Origin: G958295645 sp965242735
GTDB taxonomy: Bacteria > Gemmatimonadota > Gemmatimonadetes > Longimicrobiales > Gaopeijiaceae
Length of the DNA: 64,000 nt
Direction of reading: 5' to 3'
Assembly (NCBI GenBank): GCA_965242735.1
Contig: OZ251497.1
Span: 2,108,001-2,172,000 of the forward strand
The position numbers were made by a program, and so were the translations under genes. Shown here one piece after another: positions 50,489 through 59,680 of this stretch. Positions within the stretch are counted from its first letter, which is position 1; every line of letters begins with the position of its first letter. Under the pieces are notes generated by a model. It was given only the letters and a program-made list of their open reading frames with translations. It did no database searches and was not told the DNA's origin.

Positions 50489-51612
50489 CGGTCTCCCTCC
50501 AATTCCAGGATCTCCAGCATCTCGGCGTGGATTTTTCGCCAATCCGCGTTCAGATTCACCGTGCACGCCTGGATGCGAAAGCCCTCGAGCCGAACATCGA
50601 CGCGCAATCGCTCGTCCACATGCGGATAGAGCAAGATGCCCTCGTGCCGTCGCGACTGGTCCGGACTGCCCGCTTCCCGGTTTCGCAGGTACGCCAGCAA
50701 CTGGTACAAGTTGCCCGAGCGCAACTTTCCGGCCGTTCCCCGCCCTGCAAGCGCATCGCCGTAGAACTTCGTGTCGAGCACGATGCGCCGATCGCCGGAT
50801 TCCAGGATCAAGTCGGCTTCCATCTTGGGGACCTTGGCCAAGTCCGTCTCGCGCCCTTCCGGCACCGGTTGCCATTTGATCGCTCGTCCGCCCGCATTCA
50901 CGTCGAAACGCCGTTGCTCCTTGCGGTAGAAGCCAGTCGCAAAACGCTCGAACAAGCTCCACATCGTCGCGTCGTCGCGGCGAAAATCGTTGAAGCGGCG
51001 GACGAGCCGCCCGTCGCGTGCTTCGTCGACGAGCCGGCAGTCGTGGACCAAGCGACATACGTCCAGCAGGAACCGGTAGAGGCGCCGGTTTCTGTCGATC
51101 TGCACCAAGGAGAAGGTTCGGTGCGTGAGCGGCTGCACGGACACGCCCTCCAGCTGATGATACGCCGACGCAACCTTCTCGTGCACCTCCCGGTCCAGTC
51201 CCCTTCTGGAGGAATCAGCGCGCGACGCGGCGTGCCGCCGATTCCCACTCGCCACGCCCAACTTGCGAAGCGAATCGAGCGACGACCGCAGGATTTGGTT
51301 GGCCCGAATGTCCGGCGAGAGCTCTTCGAACTCGCACGCAATCCGGCTCCTCGCCCGAAGCGACCGCTTCGCCGTGTCGCTCATCAGCAGCTTGCCGCGA
51401 ACGCCGGCCAAGTCTTCGCGCCGTTCCATGTACCCTCGGTCGATCCCCCTCCGAAGCAGTCGGCTGACGCCGCTGGCCAAGACCCTTCCCAGCAAGTCTT
51501 GAACGGACCGAAGCTCGCCGGCCTCGGTCACGGCCCTCGCGTTCCTTTCCTGCACCTGATCCCACGCGTAGCAAAGCAGAAAATAGACGTTGAGTATGGG
51601 AACGTCCTTCAA
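50485..51612 (-). CDS. mcrC: McrC-like restriction endonuclease subunit
   Basis: 375 residues. N-terminal NVYFLLCYAWDQVQER and RRGIDRGYMERREDLAGVRG, FEELSPDIRANQILRSSLDS mid-protein, and a PD-(D/E)XK nuclease core with MEADLILESGDRRIVLDTKF, all typical of McrC. Partner of McrB, cleaving modified DNA when the McrB ring is assembled. Start TTG 51612 overlaps the mcrB stop (TTGA). Lower GC than the metabolic genes, suggesting transfer. Confidence 0.93.
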   Translation of the reverse strand: MKDVPILNVYFLLCYAWDQVQERNARAVTEAGELRSVQDLLGRVLASGVSRLLRRGIDRGYMERREDLAGVRGKLLMSDTAKRSLRARSRIACEFEELSPDIRANQILRSSLDSLRKLGVASGNRRHAASRADSSRRGLDREVHEKVASAYHQLEGVSVQPLTHRTFSLVQIDRNRRLYRFLLDVCRLVHDCRLVDEARDGRLVRRFNDFRRDDATMWSLFERFATGFYRKEQRRFDVNAGGRAIKWQPVPEGRETDLAKVPKMEADLILESGDRRIVLDTKFYGDALAGRGTAGKLRSGNLYQLLAYLRNREAGSPDQSRRHEGILLYPHVDERLRVDVRLEGFRIQACTVNLNADWRKIHAEMLEILELEGDR

Positions 51613-53375
51613 GGAGCGAGCAACTCCTCAACCGCCTTGTTCGCCTTCTCTGCCGACTCGAACCAGTATTCCTCGAGCAACGGCCTGATCTGCGTCTCCA
51701 CGACCGCAACGTACCAGTCCCGCGAAGCCGACTCGTCCTCGCCCGGCACGAAATAGCTATGGCCGACGCAGAAGCCCGGACCGAGTTCCGAGTCCTCGGC
51801 AATGTCCTTGTTCAATTGCTGGAGCTTCCCTTCGATCGTCTTCGCAAGCTCGTCCGGCGCTCCCCGCTTGCGCACCAGAAATTCCCTGAACGCGCTCCCC
51901 TGGCCGAACGCCGGTTCCAGCGTCTCGAAGGCAAACCTGCGCCGCAACGCGTAGTCCACGACCGCCAGCGATCTGTCCGCCGTGTTCATCAAGCCGAGGA
52001 CATGCAAATTCGGCGGAACGTAGAAGCGATCGCCGGGGCTCCCGTAGGTCAACGAGACCGCGTATGCCTCCTTTCTCTTGTCCGCCTCCACCAGCATCAG
52101 CAATTCGCCGAAGATGCGCGAAAGATTGCCCCTGTTGATTTCGTCGATGACCAGAACGTGCGGCGTTTCCGCTTCCTCGCGAGCCCGATCGCAGAACTCG
52201 AAGAAGACCCCGTTCCGGAGATCGAATCCTCCGTTCTCGTTCGGACGGTATCCCTGCACGAAGTCCTCGTACGCGTATGCTTGATGGAACTGCACCATCT
52301 CGATCGCTTCTGAATTCTGCTCGCCCATCAAGCACCAAGCCAGCCTGCGCGCCATGAACGTCTTTCCGGTGCCCGGCGGTCCTTGCAAGATGAGGTTCTT
52401 GCGGGATTGAAGGGCTTTGTGCATGCGTGTGAATTGGTCGCGAGGCACAAACAAATCTTCCATCGCGTCGTCGATGGCATACGGCACCAGGGATGCCACT
52501 TGGACGCTTGTCGACCGAGATCTAGACATGTTGTCAACATCGTCAATGTCCGAGATCTCTGAGAGGAAAGAACGAATCTCCTCGATACGAGGGTGCATCG
52601 TATAATCCACGAGCGTCTTGTTGCTCAATGGAAACGACACGTCTGGAGGTCGCTTAAGGAAACGCCATGTCACGCTTCTTGTATGCGGATAGCCCGGAAG
52701 CAAGGACGCGTCGTAACGGTACTCATCCTCGACTCGCCCGAAACCGACAATGTGGCAATCTCCGATCCTAGCTATGATCTTGTCGCCCGCATTCATCTTG
52801 CCCCGAGGACCGAATGTCCACAACATTGCGGCCGTACCCTTGCCCTTCTTGGCTTCCCGGCGGACAGCCGCGTCGAGATCAGGCCTGTGGCGGTAATCGC
52901 GCAGATCACCAACTTTCCATGGTAGTGCAGCAATGCCATGTTGTTGAAAATCAGGCCAGGCTTGACCATTTGGGCCTGCCGCCATCATCCAAGTTCGCGG
53001 GCCTTCCGTCGATGATCGGTGGTGGACGACCTTCAGCTTCTCGGCAAGCATATCGGCGTTGCGCACGGCGCGGCCGTCTTCAGTAATCTTCCATACCCCC
53101 TTGTCAAGACGGCGAAGCAGTAGGCAGTTGTGGAGACGCCTGCGCGCATCAGCCAACCTGGAACGGAGCACAGGTTGCCCTGCATCGTAGAGAGTCTTCA
53201 ACTTCGCTTCGGGCAATCCAATAGCAGACGCCACCTCCTCCATAATCTGCTTGTTGGTGGCCGATCCGCCAAGCGAACGAACCGCCTCGAGCACGGGCCA
53301 CCCAAGGCTGCCTGGAGTAGGAATCCCGTGGCCTTCGGATCCTGTCAACGACTTTGAGGCACGATGCGGAGTCAT
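51609..53375 (-). CDS. mcrB: McrB-like GTPase with Mrr-N winged helix and EVE-like reader domain
   Basis: 588 residues. 1-120: Mrr-N-type winged helix (GWPVLEAVRSLGGSATNKQI, DKGVWKITEDGRAV). 125-230: EVE/PUA-like modified-base reader (WMMAAGPNGQAWPDFQQHGI, GDLRDYRHR, AMLWTFGPRGKMNAGDKIIA, GFGRVEDEY). 290-588: McrB AAA+ motor with LQGPPGTGKTFMARRLAW (Walker A), FHQAYAYEDFVQGYRP, VLVIDEINRGNLSRIFGELL (Walker B) and GLMNTADRSLAVVDYALRRR, the GTP-specific MNTADRS signature. ATG 53375 directly follows the upstream TAA. GC falls in the 52500-52900 part, consistent with acquisition. Confidence 0.94.
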   Translation of the reverse strand: MTPHRASKSLTGSEGHGIPTPGSLGWPVLEAVRSLGGSATNKQIMEEVASAIGLPEAKLKTLYDAGQPVLRSRLADARRRLHNCLLLRRLDKGVWKITEDGRAVRNADMLAEKLKVVHHRSSTEGPRTWMMAAGPNGQAWPDFQQHGIAALPWKVGDLRDYRHRPDLDAAVRREAKKGKGTAAMLWTFGPRGKMNAGDKIIARIGDCHIVGFGRVEDEYRYDASLLPGYPHTRSVTWRFLKRPPDVSFPLSNKTLVDYTMHPRIEEIRSFLSEISDIDDVDNMSRSRSTSVQVASLVPYAIDDAMEDLFVPRDQFTRMHKALQSRKNLILQGPPGTGKTFMARRLAWCLMGEQNSEAIEMVQFHQAYAYEDFVQGYRPNENGGFDLRNGVFFEFCDRAREEAETPHVLVIDEINRGNLSRIFGELLMLVEADKRKEAYAVSLTYGSPGDRFYVPPNLHVLGLMNTADRSLAVVDYALRRRFAFETLEPAFGQGSAFREFLVRKRGAPDELAKTIEGKLQQLNKDIAEDSELGPGFCVGHSYFVPGEDESASRDWYVAVVETQIRPLLEEYWFESAEKANKAVEELLAP

Positions 53376-53660
53376 TTAGTGACCTTCGTCCTGGGTGACG
53401 GGGATCGCGGGCGGCGGGTTGATCCAGACCTCCGAGGGCAAGGCTGGCGCCTCCGGAGGCCGAGAGACGAACCGCTCCGGGTTCCTGGCCCATGCGGCGT
53501 CCAGGACGGCCTGCCGCCGGGCGACGACGGCCTCGGCGCGCCCGGAGTGCCCCTGCTCGGGCGCGAGCATCGCGATCCTCCGCGACGGTGACGGTGGTTG
53601 TAGCAGTCGAAGAACGACCTGCAGAACGTCCCCCTGGCGAAGGCTTGCCAGCGCCCGGTC
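53376..53660 (-). pseudogene. IS3-family transposase C-terminal remnant
   Basis: In the +1-shifted frame the DNA upstream encodes FCRSFFDCYNHRHRRGG, matching FF.WYN..HRHSGI of IS3 OrfB. In the ORF's own frame it continues AMLAPEQGHSGRAEAVVARR and ends ALPSEVWINPP. The frameshift near 53590 and absence of the DDE core show a fossil; its end supplies the stop codon of the winged-helix ORF. Confidence 0.8.
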
Positions 53661-54338
53661 CACGCGCTCGCGGGGCGAAACGGCCACTCCGGGCGGTCGG
53701 CGCTCCCGCTTTGCCGTCCGAGCCCGGCCGTCCTTCAAGTCATCCGTTCCATCTACACCTTCGCCCGACTCGGTCACCGCCCAGATTCCTCTCCCGGTAT
53801 TCTCGACGAGGCCTTCCTGCTTCAGGTAGGTTCGAGCCCAAGCCATGTTGTACTCGAACGCCGTCTGGACGCCATTCGAAGCCAGGACATCGAGAACTTC
53901 ATCAGACAAGCTCAGGCGGTCGGCCACCGCCCGATCGATATCCGCGATTGAAGCAGGATGTCCAAGACGCTTCATTGCCTCCAGAGTGGGAACCATCAGA
54001 TCCTTTTGCTTGGGAACGCGCGCCATCCTCTCGGACGGAGGCCGTCGACGTCCGCGCTTTCGTTGGCGCAGAACATCCACAAGGTGGTCTTCATCCGCGC
54101 TCTCGCCCCACTCGGTTAACGCCCAGATTCCTCTCCCAATGTTCTCGACGAGGCCTTCCTTCTTCAGGTGGGTTCGAGCCCAGGCCATGTTGTACTCGAA
54201 CGCCGTACCGACGCCATTCGAAGCCTGGACATCGAGAACTTCATCAGACAAGCCCAGGCGGTCGGCCACCGCCTGGTCGATATCCGCGATGGAAGCAGGT
54301 TGCCCAAGGCGTTTCATTGCCTCCAAAGTCGGGGCCAT
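53376..54338 (-). CDS. tandem Mrr-N winged-helix protein fused to an IS3 transposase remnant
   Basis: 320 residues. Two copies of an Mrr-N-like winged-helix domain (residues 1-80 and 115-195): APTLEAMKRLGQPASIADID, VADRLGLSDEVLDV and FEYNMAWARTHLKKEGLVEN, then GRGIW(A)(L/V)TE(W/S)GE. The copies start 342 bp apart (54338 and 53996) and are almost identical in DNA. The last about 60 residues (AMLAPEQGHSGRAEAVVARR, DAAWARNPERFVSRP, PALPSEVWINPPPA) are the C-terminus of an IS3-family transposase now in frame. Precedes mcrB with no gap. Probably DNA-binding; no nuclease domain. Confidence 0.82.
   Translation of the reverse strand: MAPTLEAMKRLGQPASIADIDQAVADRLGLSDEVLDVQASNGVGTAFEYNMAWARTHLKKEGLVENIGRGIWALTEWGESADEDHLVDVLRQRKRGRRRPPSERMARVPKQKDLMVPTLEAMKRLGHPASIADIDRAVADRLSLSDEVLDVLASNGVQTAFEYNMAWARTYLKQEGLVENTGRGIWAVTESGEGVDGTDDLKDGRARTAKRERRPPGVAVSPRERVDRALASLRQGDVLQVVLRLLQPPSPSRRIAMLAPEQGHSGRAEAVVARRQAVLDAAWARNPERFVSRPPEAPALPSEVWINPPPAIPVTQDEGH
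53770..54338. repeat. 342-bp tandem duplication inside the winged-helix gene
   Basis: The segments following 54338 and 53996 (minus strand) match over roughly 230 bp with scattered single substitutions; for example AACTTCATCAGACAAGC with GCGGTCGGCCACCGCC occurs in both. Confidence 0.85.
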
Positions 54339-54751
54339 TAGATTCTTGGTCTTGGGAACGCCCGCTGCCCCCGCCGCCCCGCCACCGTCAGCTCACCGGC
54401 GATGGTTGCGGGCAGACGGGGCCTCTTCTTGGCCAGCGCATCGGCGTTGTTCACGGCTGTGCCGTCTTCGGTTATCTCCCACACCCCCCTATAAGGATTG
54501 GCAAGCAATCCGCGCTCACGGAGCCTCGTGAGGGCCCAATTCACCCTGTCGCGGAACACGAGTTGCCCGGAGTGGTCGTAACGCACTTTCCAAGCCGCTT
54601 CGGGCAGCGCGACCGCAGATGCGACCTCCTTCATGATCTCCTTGTTGGTCGCAGATCCGCCCAGCGATCGAACGGCCGCAAGCACGGGCCACCAAAGGCT
54701 GCCTGGAGAAGGAACCCCGTAGCCCCTGCCCCTTCCTGTCTCCCCCGCCAC
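54338..54751 (-). CDS. single Mrr-N winged-helix protein
   Basis: 137 residues. YGVPSPGSLWWPVLAAVRSL, GGSATNKEIMKEVASAVALP, FRDRVNWALTRLRERGLLAN and GVWEITEDGTAVNNADALAK align along the whole N-terminal domain of the McrB encoded downstream (GSLGWPVLEAVRSLGGSATN), so it is a diverged copy of that domain. No catalytic domain. GTG 54751 is 2 nt after the BNR-protein stop; its stop overlaps the next start (TAATG). Part of a continuous run ending in mcrC. Confidence 0.78.
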   Translation of the reverse strand: MAGETGRGRGYGVPSPGSLWWPVLAAVRSLGGSATNKEIMKEVASAVALPEAAWKVRYDHSGQLVFRDRVNWALTRLRERGLLANPYRGVWEITEDGTAVNNADALAKKRPRLPATIAGELTVAGRRGQRAFPRPRI

Positions 54752-54753
54752 CG

Positions 54754-57700
54754 TCAGCTCACCAGCCGCTGTCCTCGAATCGGCTCCAGGCGCTCGCGGA
54801 TCAACAGCTCGTTGAGCCGGCCGACGTCGCGCTGGACCACGATTTCCAGCTCGGACAGCTGGTCGGCCAGCAAGGCCGAGAGGCGCTCGAAGACGTCGTA
54901 GGACTGGTCGGTGGGGCGGTTCTCGGAGCCTTCGACGACGCCCAGCAGGGCCGCCAGCTTGTTGTTGAGCTTGATGGGGTAGTTGAGGGGGTCTTGGTTG
55001 CTCTGGTTCTTGACTTGGTAGATCTCGGCTTCGACGACGTTCAAGTTCTCGGTCGCGAGCTCGGCCTGCTGCTCGACTTCGGCGTTGTCGGTCTGCTCCA
55101 GGCGGTCGGCGACTTGGCCTTCGATGTCGCGGATGCGGATCACGGCGTCGTTCGCCTCGGACACGCGGTCGCGGATCTGGATGGCCAGGTCGAAGCGCTC
55201 TTGAAGGTCCGCCACGGTGACGCCGGCCAAGTTGGGATTGAGACGGACCTCGAAGCCGCGCTCCATGGGCTCGCCGTCGTCGACGGTCAGGCGAACGGTG
55301 TAGGCGCCGGGGACGGCCATGGGACCCATGGGACGGGCGGCCCACATGATGCGACCCTCGAAATCGGTCCACGCGGGGTAGCGCAGGTCCCAGCGGAACC
55401 GGTGGGCCCCCGCCCTCGCCGACGGTCTCGGGCCGCGGCCGCCGCCGAATCCGAAGCGCGCGGCCGGACCTCGCGCCTCTTCCTCGCCCTCGGCGTCCTC
55501 CTCCTCGGCTGCCACGCGCTCGAACGAGCGCACCGTCTCGCCCGCGCCGTCCAGCACCTCGATCCTCACGCTCTCGGCGGCGTCCGCCAAGTAGTAGTCG
55601 AAGACGGCGCCCCCGAGCCCGCGCATCGGGTCGGCGGGCTCAAACAGCCATGCGCCGGCCGCCGCCACCTCCGCGCTCATCTGGCGCAGCGGCCCGATCC
55701 CCTCCAGCACCCAGAACGAACGGCCGTGCGTGGCGATCACCAAGTCCTCGTCCTCGACGACCAAGTCCGACACCTGCACGACCGGCAGGTTCAGCGACAG
55801 CGGCTGCCAGAGTCCGCCGTCGTCGAACGAGACGTAGACGGTGCGCTCGGAGGCGGCGTAGAGCAGTCCCGGCCGGGCCGGGTCCTCGCGGGTCGCGCGA
55901 ATGAAGTCGTCGCCGGGCAGGCCGTCCACGATCTTGGTCCAGCTCTCGCCGTAGTCCTCCGTCTTCCAGATGTACGGGGCGCGGTCGTCGTCCACCAGGT
56001 AGCGGATGCCCGACACGTACGCCTTGCCGCGCGCGTTGGGCGACGCCTCGATGGTGTTGATCCGCACCAGCGCGGGCGCGTCCGGCGGAGTCACGTTCGT
56101 CCAGGTGGCGCCGCCGTCGCGGGTGACGTGCACCAGCCCGTCGTCGGAGCCGGCCCAGATCACTTGCGGATCGTGGTAGGACGGCGCAATGGCGAAAACG
56201 GTCGCGAAGGTCTCCACGCCCGTCTGGTCCTTGGTGATCGGGCCTCCCGACGGCCCCATGGTCTCGGCGTCGGCCCGGGTCAGGTCGGGGCTCATCTGCT
56301 CCCACGACTGGCCCTCCGTGGTCGTCTTCCAGACCTTCTGCGTGCCGGTGTAGAGCACGTTGGGGTCGTGATGGGAGAAGACGATCGGGAAGGTCCACTG
56401 CACGCGTTCGACGAGGTCCTCCGACGACTGCCCCATCGGGTTCTCGGGCCACACGTTCACGGCGCGGCTCGTGCCCGTTGCGCGGTCGTGGCGCGACAGG
56501 CTGCCGCCGTAGCAGCCCGCGTAGAAGATGTCGAGGTCGACCGGGTTCGGCGCGACGTACCCGCTCTCGCAACCGCCGACCGCGTAGTACCAGGAACGGT
56601 TCCCCGGCCCCCGCGCCGCCATGTGGTTCCAGCCGCGCACGGGGATGCACGCGGTCGAGTTGTCCTGCTGGCCGCCGCAGATGTGGTAGGGCGTGTGCTC
56701 CGTCGTGATCACGCGGTAGAACTGGGCCGTGGAATAGTCCTGGTCCGTCCAGCTGCGGCCGCCGTTGAAGGTGACGTTGGCGCCGCCGTCGTTGGCGTTG
56801 ACCATGCGGTCGGAGTCGCTGGGCGCGATCCAGAGGTCGTGGTTGTCGCCGTGGGGCACCGAGATGCCCTGCGGGAAGGTCTCGCCGCCGTCGCGGGAGC
56901 GGTAGAAGCCCGTGTTGAGCGCGTAGACGATGTCCTCGTCGTTGGGATCGGCGTAGACCCGCGTGTAGTAGAAGGCGCGCTGCCGCAGCTTGCGCTCGTC
57001 GTTGACGCGCTCCCAGGTGGCCCCGGCGTCGTCCGAGCGCCACACGCCGCCGTCCGGCTCGTGCTCGATCAGCGCCCAGACGCGGTCGGGGTTCGCGGGC
57101 GAGACCGCGACGCCGATCTTGCCGACCGGACCGTCCGAGAGGCCGATGGCGTCGGTGATCTCCGTCCAGCTCTCGCCCCCGTCCGTGGACTTGAAGAGGC
57201 CGCTGTCCTCGCCTCCCGACGACATCCCCCACGAGCGCCGCCACGCCTCCCAGACGGACGCGTACAGGACGTCCGGGTTGGTCGCGTCGATGCTGATGTC
57301 CACCGCGCCCGCCTTGTCGCTCCGGTACAGGACCTTGCGCCAAGTCTCGCCGCCGTCGGTGGTCTTGAAGACGCCGCGCTCGGCGTTCGACGCGGAGTGC
57401 TTGCCGAACGCCGCGGCCCAGGCCACGTCGCAGTTCTCGGGATGGACGCGGATGCGCGCGATGTTCTGCGTCTCGCGCAGGCCCACGTGCTCCCACGTCG
57501 TGCCCCCGTCGGTGGACTTGTAGGCTCCGTCGCCCTGCTGGATGTTGCCCCGCAGCTGCGTCTCGCCCGTGCCCATGTAGACCACGTCGGGGTCGGCTTC
57601 GCACACCTGCACGGCGCCGATCGACGCGCTCCCGATCTTGCCGTCGGTGACCGCTCTCCAGTTCTGGCCGCCGTCGGTGGTCTTCCACAGCCCTCCGCCG

Positions 57701-58065
57701 GTCGTGCCCATGAAGTATTCGAACGGACGGGCGTCGGAGCCGGCCGTGGCGATGGAGCGGCCTCCTCGGGGCGGGCCGACGTTGCGCCAGCGGAGGGACT
57801 TCCAGAAGGACTCGGGATAGGTCTCCTGGACCGTCTCCTGGGCCGAAGCCTCATCCTGAACGCCAGGCGTGGCCGCCGGGCGGGCGGACGCGACGGGCGC
57901 CGAGAACGCGCCGGACGCCGAGAACACGGACAGGGCGGCACCGTCGGTCCCCGAGAACACGGGCGCGCGAGCCGGCGTGGCCGAGGCCGTGGCGGGCGTG
58001 GCGGACGCGATGGAAAGAGCGAAGATCGGCGCCGCGAAGGCGGCGAGGCGGCAAAATCGTGGCAT
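54754..58065 (-). CDS. large exported BNR/VPS10-like repeat protein
   Basis: 1103 residues: signal peptide (FCRLAAFAAPIFALSIASAT), then a ten-bladed-type propeller with many Asp boxes such as GGGLWKTTDGGQNW, GAYKSTDGGTTWEHV, GVFKTTDGGETWRKV and GLFKSTDGGESWTEI, like sortilin/VPS10 and glycosyl-hydrolase-BNR proteins common in Gemmatimonadota. A later beta domain (RFRWDLRYPAWTDFEGRIMW) and a C-terminal helical region follow. An acidic stretch EEEDAEGEEEARG links them. Catalytic residues of a glycosidase are not evident. ATG 58065. Confidence 0.88.
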   Translation of the reverse strand: MPRFCRLAAFAAPIFALSIASATPATASATPARAPVFSGTDGAALSVFSASGAFSAPVASARPAATPGVQDEASAQETVQETYPESFWKSLRWRNVGPPRGGRSIATAGSDARPFEYFMGTTGGGLWKTTDGGQNWRAVTDGKIGSASIGAVQVCEADPDVVYMGTGETQLRGNIQQGDGAYKSTDGGTTWEHVGLRETQNIARIRVHPENCDVAWAAAFGKHSASNAERGVFKTTDGGETWRKVLYRSDKAGAVDISIDATNPDVLYASVWEAWRRSWGMSSGGEDSGLFKSTDGGESWTEITDAIGLSDGPVGKIGVAVSPANPDRVWALIEHEPDGGVWRSDDAGATWERVNDERKLRQRAFYYTRVYADPNDEDIVYALNTGFYRSRDGGETFPQGISVPHGDNHDLWIAPSDSDRMVNANDGGANVTFNGGRSWTDQDYSTAQFYRVITTEHTPYHICGGQQDNSTACIPVRGWNHMAARGPGNRSWYYAVGGCESGYVAPNPVDLDIFYAGCYGGSLSRHDRATGTSRAVNVWPENPMGQSSEDLVERVQWTFPIVFSHHDPNVLYTGTQKVWKTTTEGQSWEQMSPDLTRADAETMGPSGGPITKDQTGVETFATVFAIAPSYHDPQVIWAGSDDGLVHVTRDGGATWTNVTPPDAPALVRINTIEASPNARGKAYVSGIRYLVDDDRAPYIWKTEDYGESWTKIVDGLPGDDFIRATREDPARPGLLYAASERTVYVSFDDGGLWQPLSLNLPVVQVSDLVVEDEDLVIATHGRSFWVLEGIGPLRQMSAEVAAAGAWLFEPADPMRGLGGAVFDYYLADAAESVRIEVLDGAGETVRSFERVAAEEEDAEGEEEARGPAARFGFGGGRGPRPSARAGAHRFRWDLRYPAWTDFEGRIMWAARPMGPMAVPGAYTVRLTVDDGEPMERGFEVRLNPNLAGVTVADLQERFDLAIQIRDRVSEANDAVIRIRDIEGQVADRLEQTDNAEVEQQAELATENLNVVEAEIYQVKNQSNQDPLNYPIKLNNKLAALLGVVEGSENRPTDQSYDVFERLSALLADQLSELEIVVQRDVGRLNELLIRERLEPIRGQRLVS

Positions 58066-58375
58066 GTCGTTCTGCGGCTCCCTAGCCTGGCTGGTATGGC
58101 ACGCTCCTCTTTCGGAACGTGGCCAAATGAGGATTGGACCAAGCCAACTTACGGCCCGCCACGCAGGCAACGCCACCGGCGCCGCGCCTTCCGAGCCCTG
58201 GCGGCGCGCCAAGGCCCTGGGACCGCCAAGGCCGGCGCGCCAAGCCCTGAACCGCCAAGCCCCAGCGCACCAAGCCCCGGGCCGCCAAGCCCGGACCACC
58301 AAGCCCCTGGCGCCCAAGAGCAATTCGTGCCACCATCACCCGCATGTCGCCGACCATGCCCAGCCTGCCGTGCCC
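58066..58375. other. divergent intergenic region
   Basis: 310 bp between the BNR protein (minus) and the P450 (plus). The right half holds a short Pro-rich-looking tandem repeat. No coding frame or clear promoter is supported. Confidence 0.5.
58214..58320. repeat. degenerate short tandem repeat (about 18 bp)
   Basis: Repeated CCGCCAAGCCC(C/G)-type units (58247, 58265, 58284, 58300 approximately), imperfect spacing. Located about 60-160 bp before the P450 start. Confidence 0.6.
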
Positions 58376-59671
58376 ATGCGCTTGGCGTCGCGCCTGATCG
58401 AGTCGGCCGTCAAGCCGCTCTACATTCGGGCGCGCTTGGCCGAGGAGCGGCTCCGCAGCGGAATCGCCTGGTGGCCGCTGGCGCGGGACTACTTGGCCGA
58501 TCCCTATCCGGCCCTTCGCCGGCTGCGCGAGACGGACCCGTGCCACTTCAGCCCGCTGACCCGCATGGCGCTCGTCTCGCGCTACCGGGACGTGGACCGC
58601 ATTCTTCGCGACCACAAGCGCTTCAGCAACGACCTTCGGCGCGGCGCGCCCACGCGCAGCATCGACGCCCGTTCGAAGCTCGTCCCCAGCATGATCTCGC
58701 TGGACCCGCCGGACCACACCCGGCTGCGCGGCTTGGTCAACCGAGCGTTCACGCCGCGCCAAGTGGCCAAGATGGAAGACTACGTCCGCGCCACGGCCCA
58801 CCGGCTTCTCGACCAGGCGACCCATGGAGCGCAGACGGCCTCCTTCGACCTCATGTCCACCTTCGCCGCCCCCCTGCCGACGCTCGTCATCGGACGCATG
58901 ATCGGCGTGCCGGACGAAGACTTCGCGCGCTTCAAGAACTGGTCGGACCGCTTCGCCCGGGTCCTGGAGCCGATCCTGACCAAGGAAGAAAGCGAGGACG
59001 TGTTTCGCGCGGACGCGGAGTTCGCCCGCTACTTCGCGCGCGTGATCGAGGAGCGCCGCAAGGAGCCCCGCGACGACTTGGTGTCCCGGCTGATCCGGGC
59101 GGAGCACGAGGAGGACCGCCTGACCTCGCAGGAGACGTACGTCATGCTCCGGCTGCTGCTCGTGGCGGGAAACGAGACGACCACGAACCTGATCGGCAAC
59201 GGGATGCTGGCGCTGCTGCGCAATCCCGGCCAGGTGGAGGCGTTGCGCGGCCAACCCAGCCTGATCAAGGACGCCGTCGAGGAACTCGTCCGCTTCGACT
59301 CGCCGGTGCAGGTGGACGCGCGGTTCGCGACCGAAGACGTCGAAATCGCAGGCCGTTCCGTCAAGGCGGGCTCCCGCGTCGCCCTGCTCCTGGGCGGCGC
59401 CAACCGCGACCCCGAGCAGTTCCGGCGCCCCGACGAGCTGGACGTGGCCCGATCCGACAAGGGCAACATCTCGTTCGGCCGCGGCATCCACCACTGCCTG
59501 GGCGCTCCTCTGGCCCGGCTCGAGGGCCGGGTCGCCTTCGAAGTCCTCTTGGAGCGCTTCCCCGGCATCCGGCTCGGCGACCCCCCGCCCGCTTTCGCGC
59601 GCACGATCGTGTTGCGCGGGCTGGAGCGCCTGGACGTCACGGTCGAGGCACGGCGGATGGGGCCAAGATAG
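58376..59671 (+). CDS. cytochrome P450
   Basis: 431 residues, soluble bacterial class. I-helix LLLVAGNETTTNLIGNG, K-helix ELVRFDSPVQV (E-x-x-R), and heme loop FGRGIHHCLGAPLARLEGR with the Cys ligand. SLDPPDHTRLRGLVNRAFTP is the usual C-helix region. A monooxygenase needing a ferredoxin and reductase, neither encoded nearby. ATG 58376 was taken; GTG 58370 is in frame and equivalent. Substrate unknown. Confidence 0.96.
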   Translation: MRLASRLIESAVKPLYIRARLAEERLRSGIAWWPLARDYLADPYPALRRLRETDPCHFSPLTRMALVSRYRDVDRILRDHKRFSNDLRRGAPTRSIDARSKLVPSMISLDPPDHTRLRGLVNRAFTPRQVAKMEDYVRATAHRLLDQATHGAQTASFDLMSTFAAPLPTLVIGRMIGVPDEDFARFKNWSDRFARVLEPILTKEESEDVFRADAEFARYFARVIEERRKEPRDDLVSRLIRAEHEEDRLTSQETYVMLRLLLVAGNETTTNLIGNGMLALLRNPGQVEALRGQPSLIKDAVEELVRFDSPVQVDARFATEDVEIAGRSVKAGSRVALLLGGANRDPEQFRRPDELDVARSDKGNISFGRGIHHCLGAPLARLEGRVAFEVLLERFPGIRLGDPPPAFARTIVLRGLERLDVTVEARRMGPR

Positions 59672-59680
59672 CTCCGCCCG

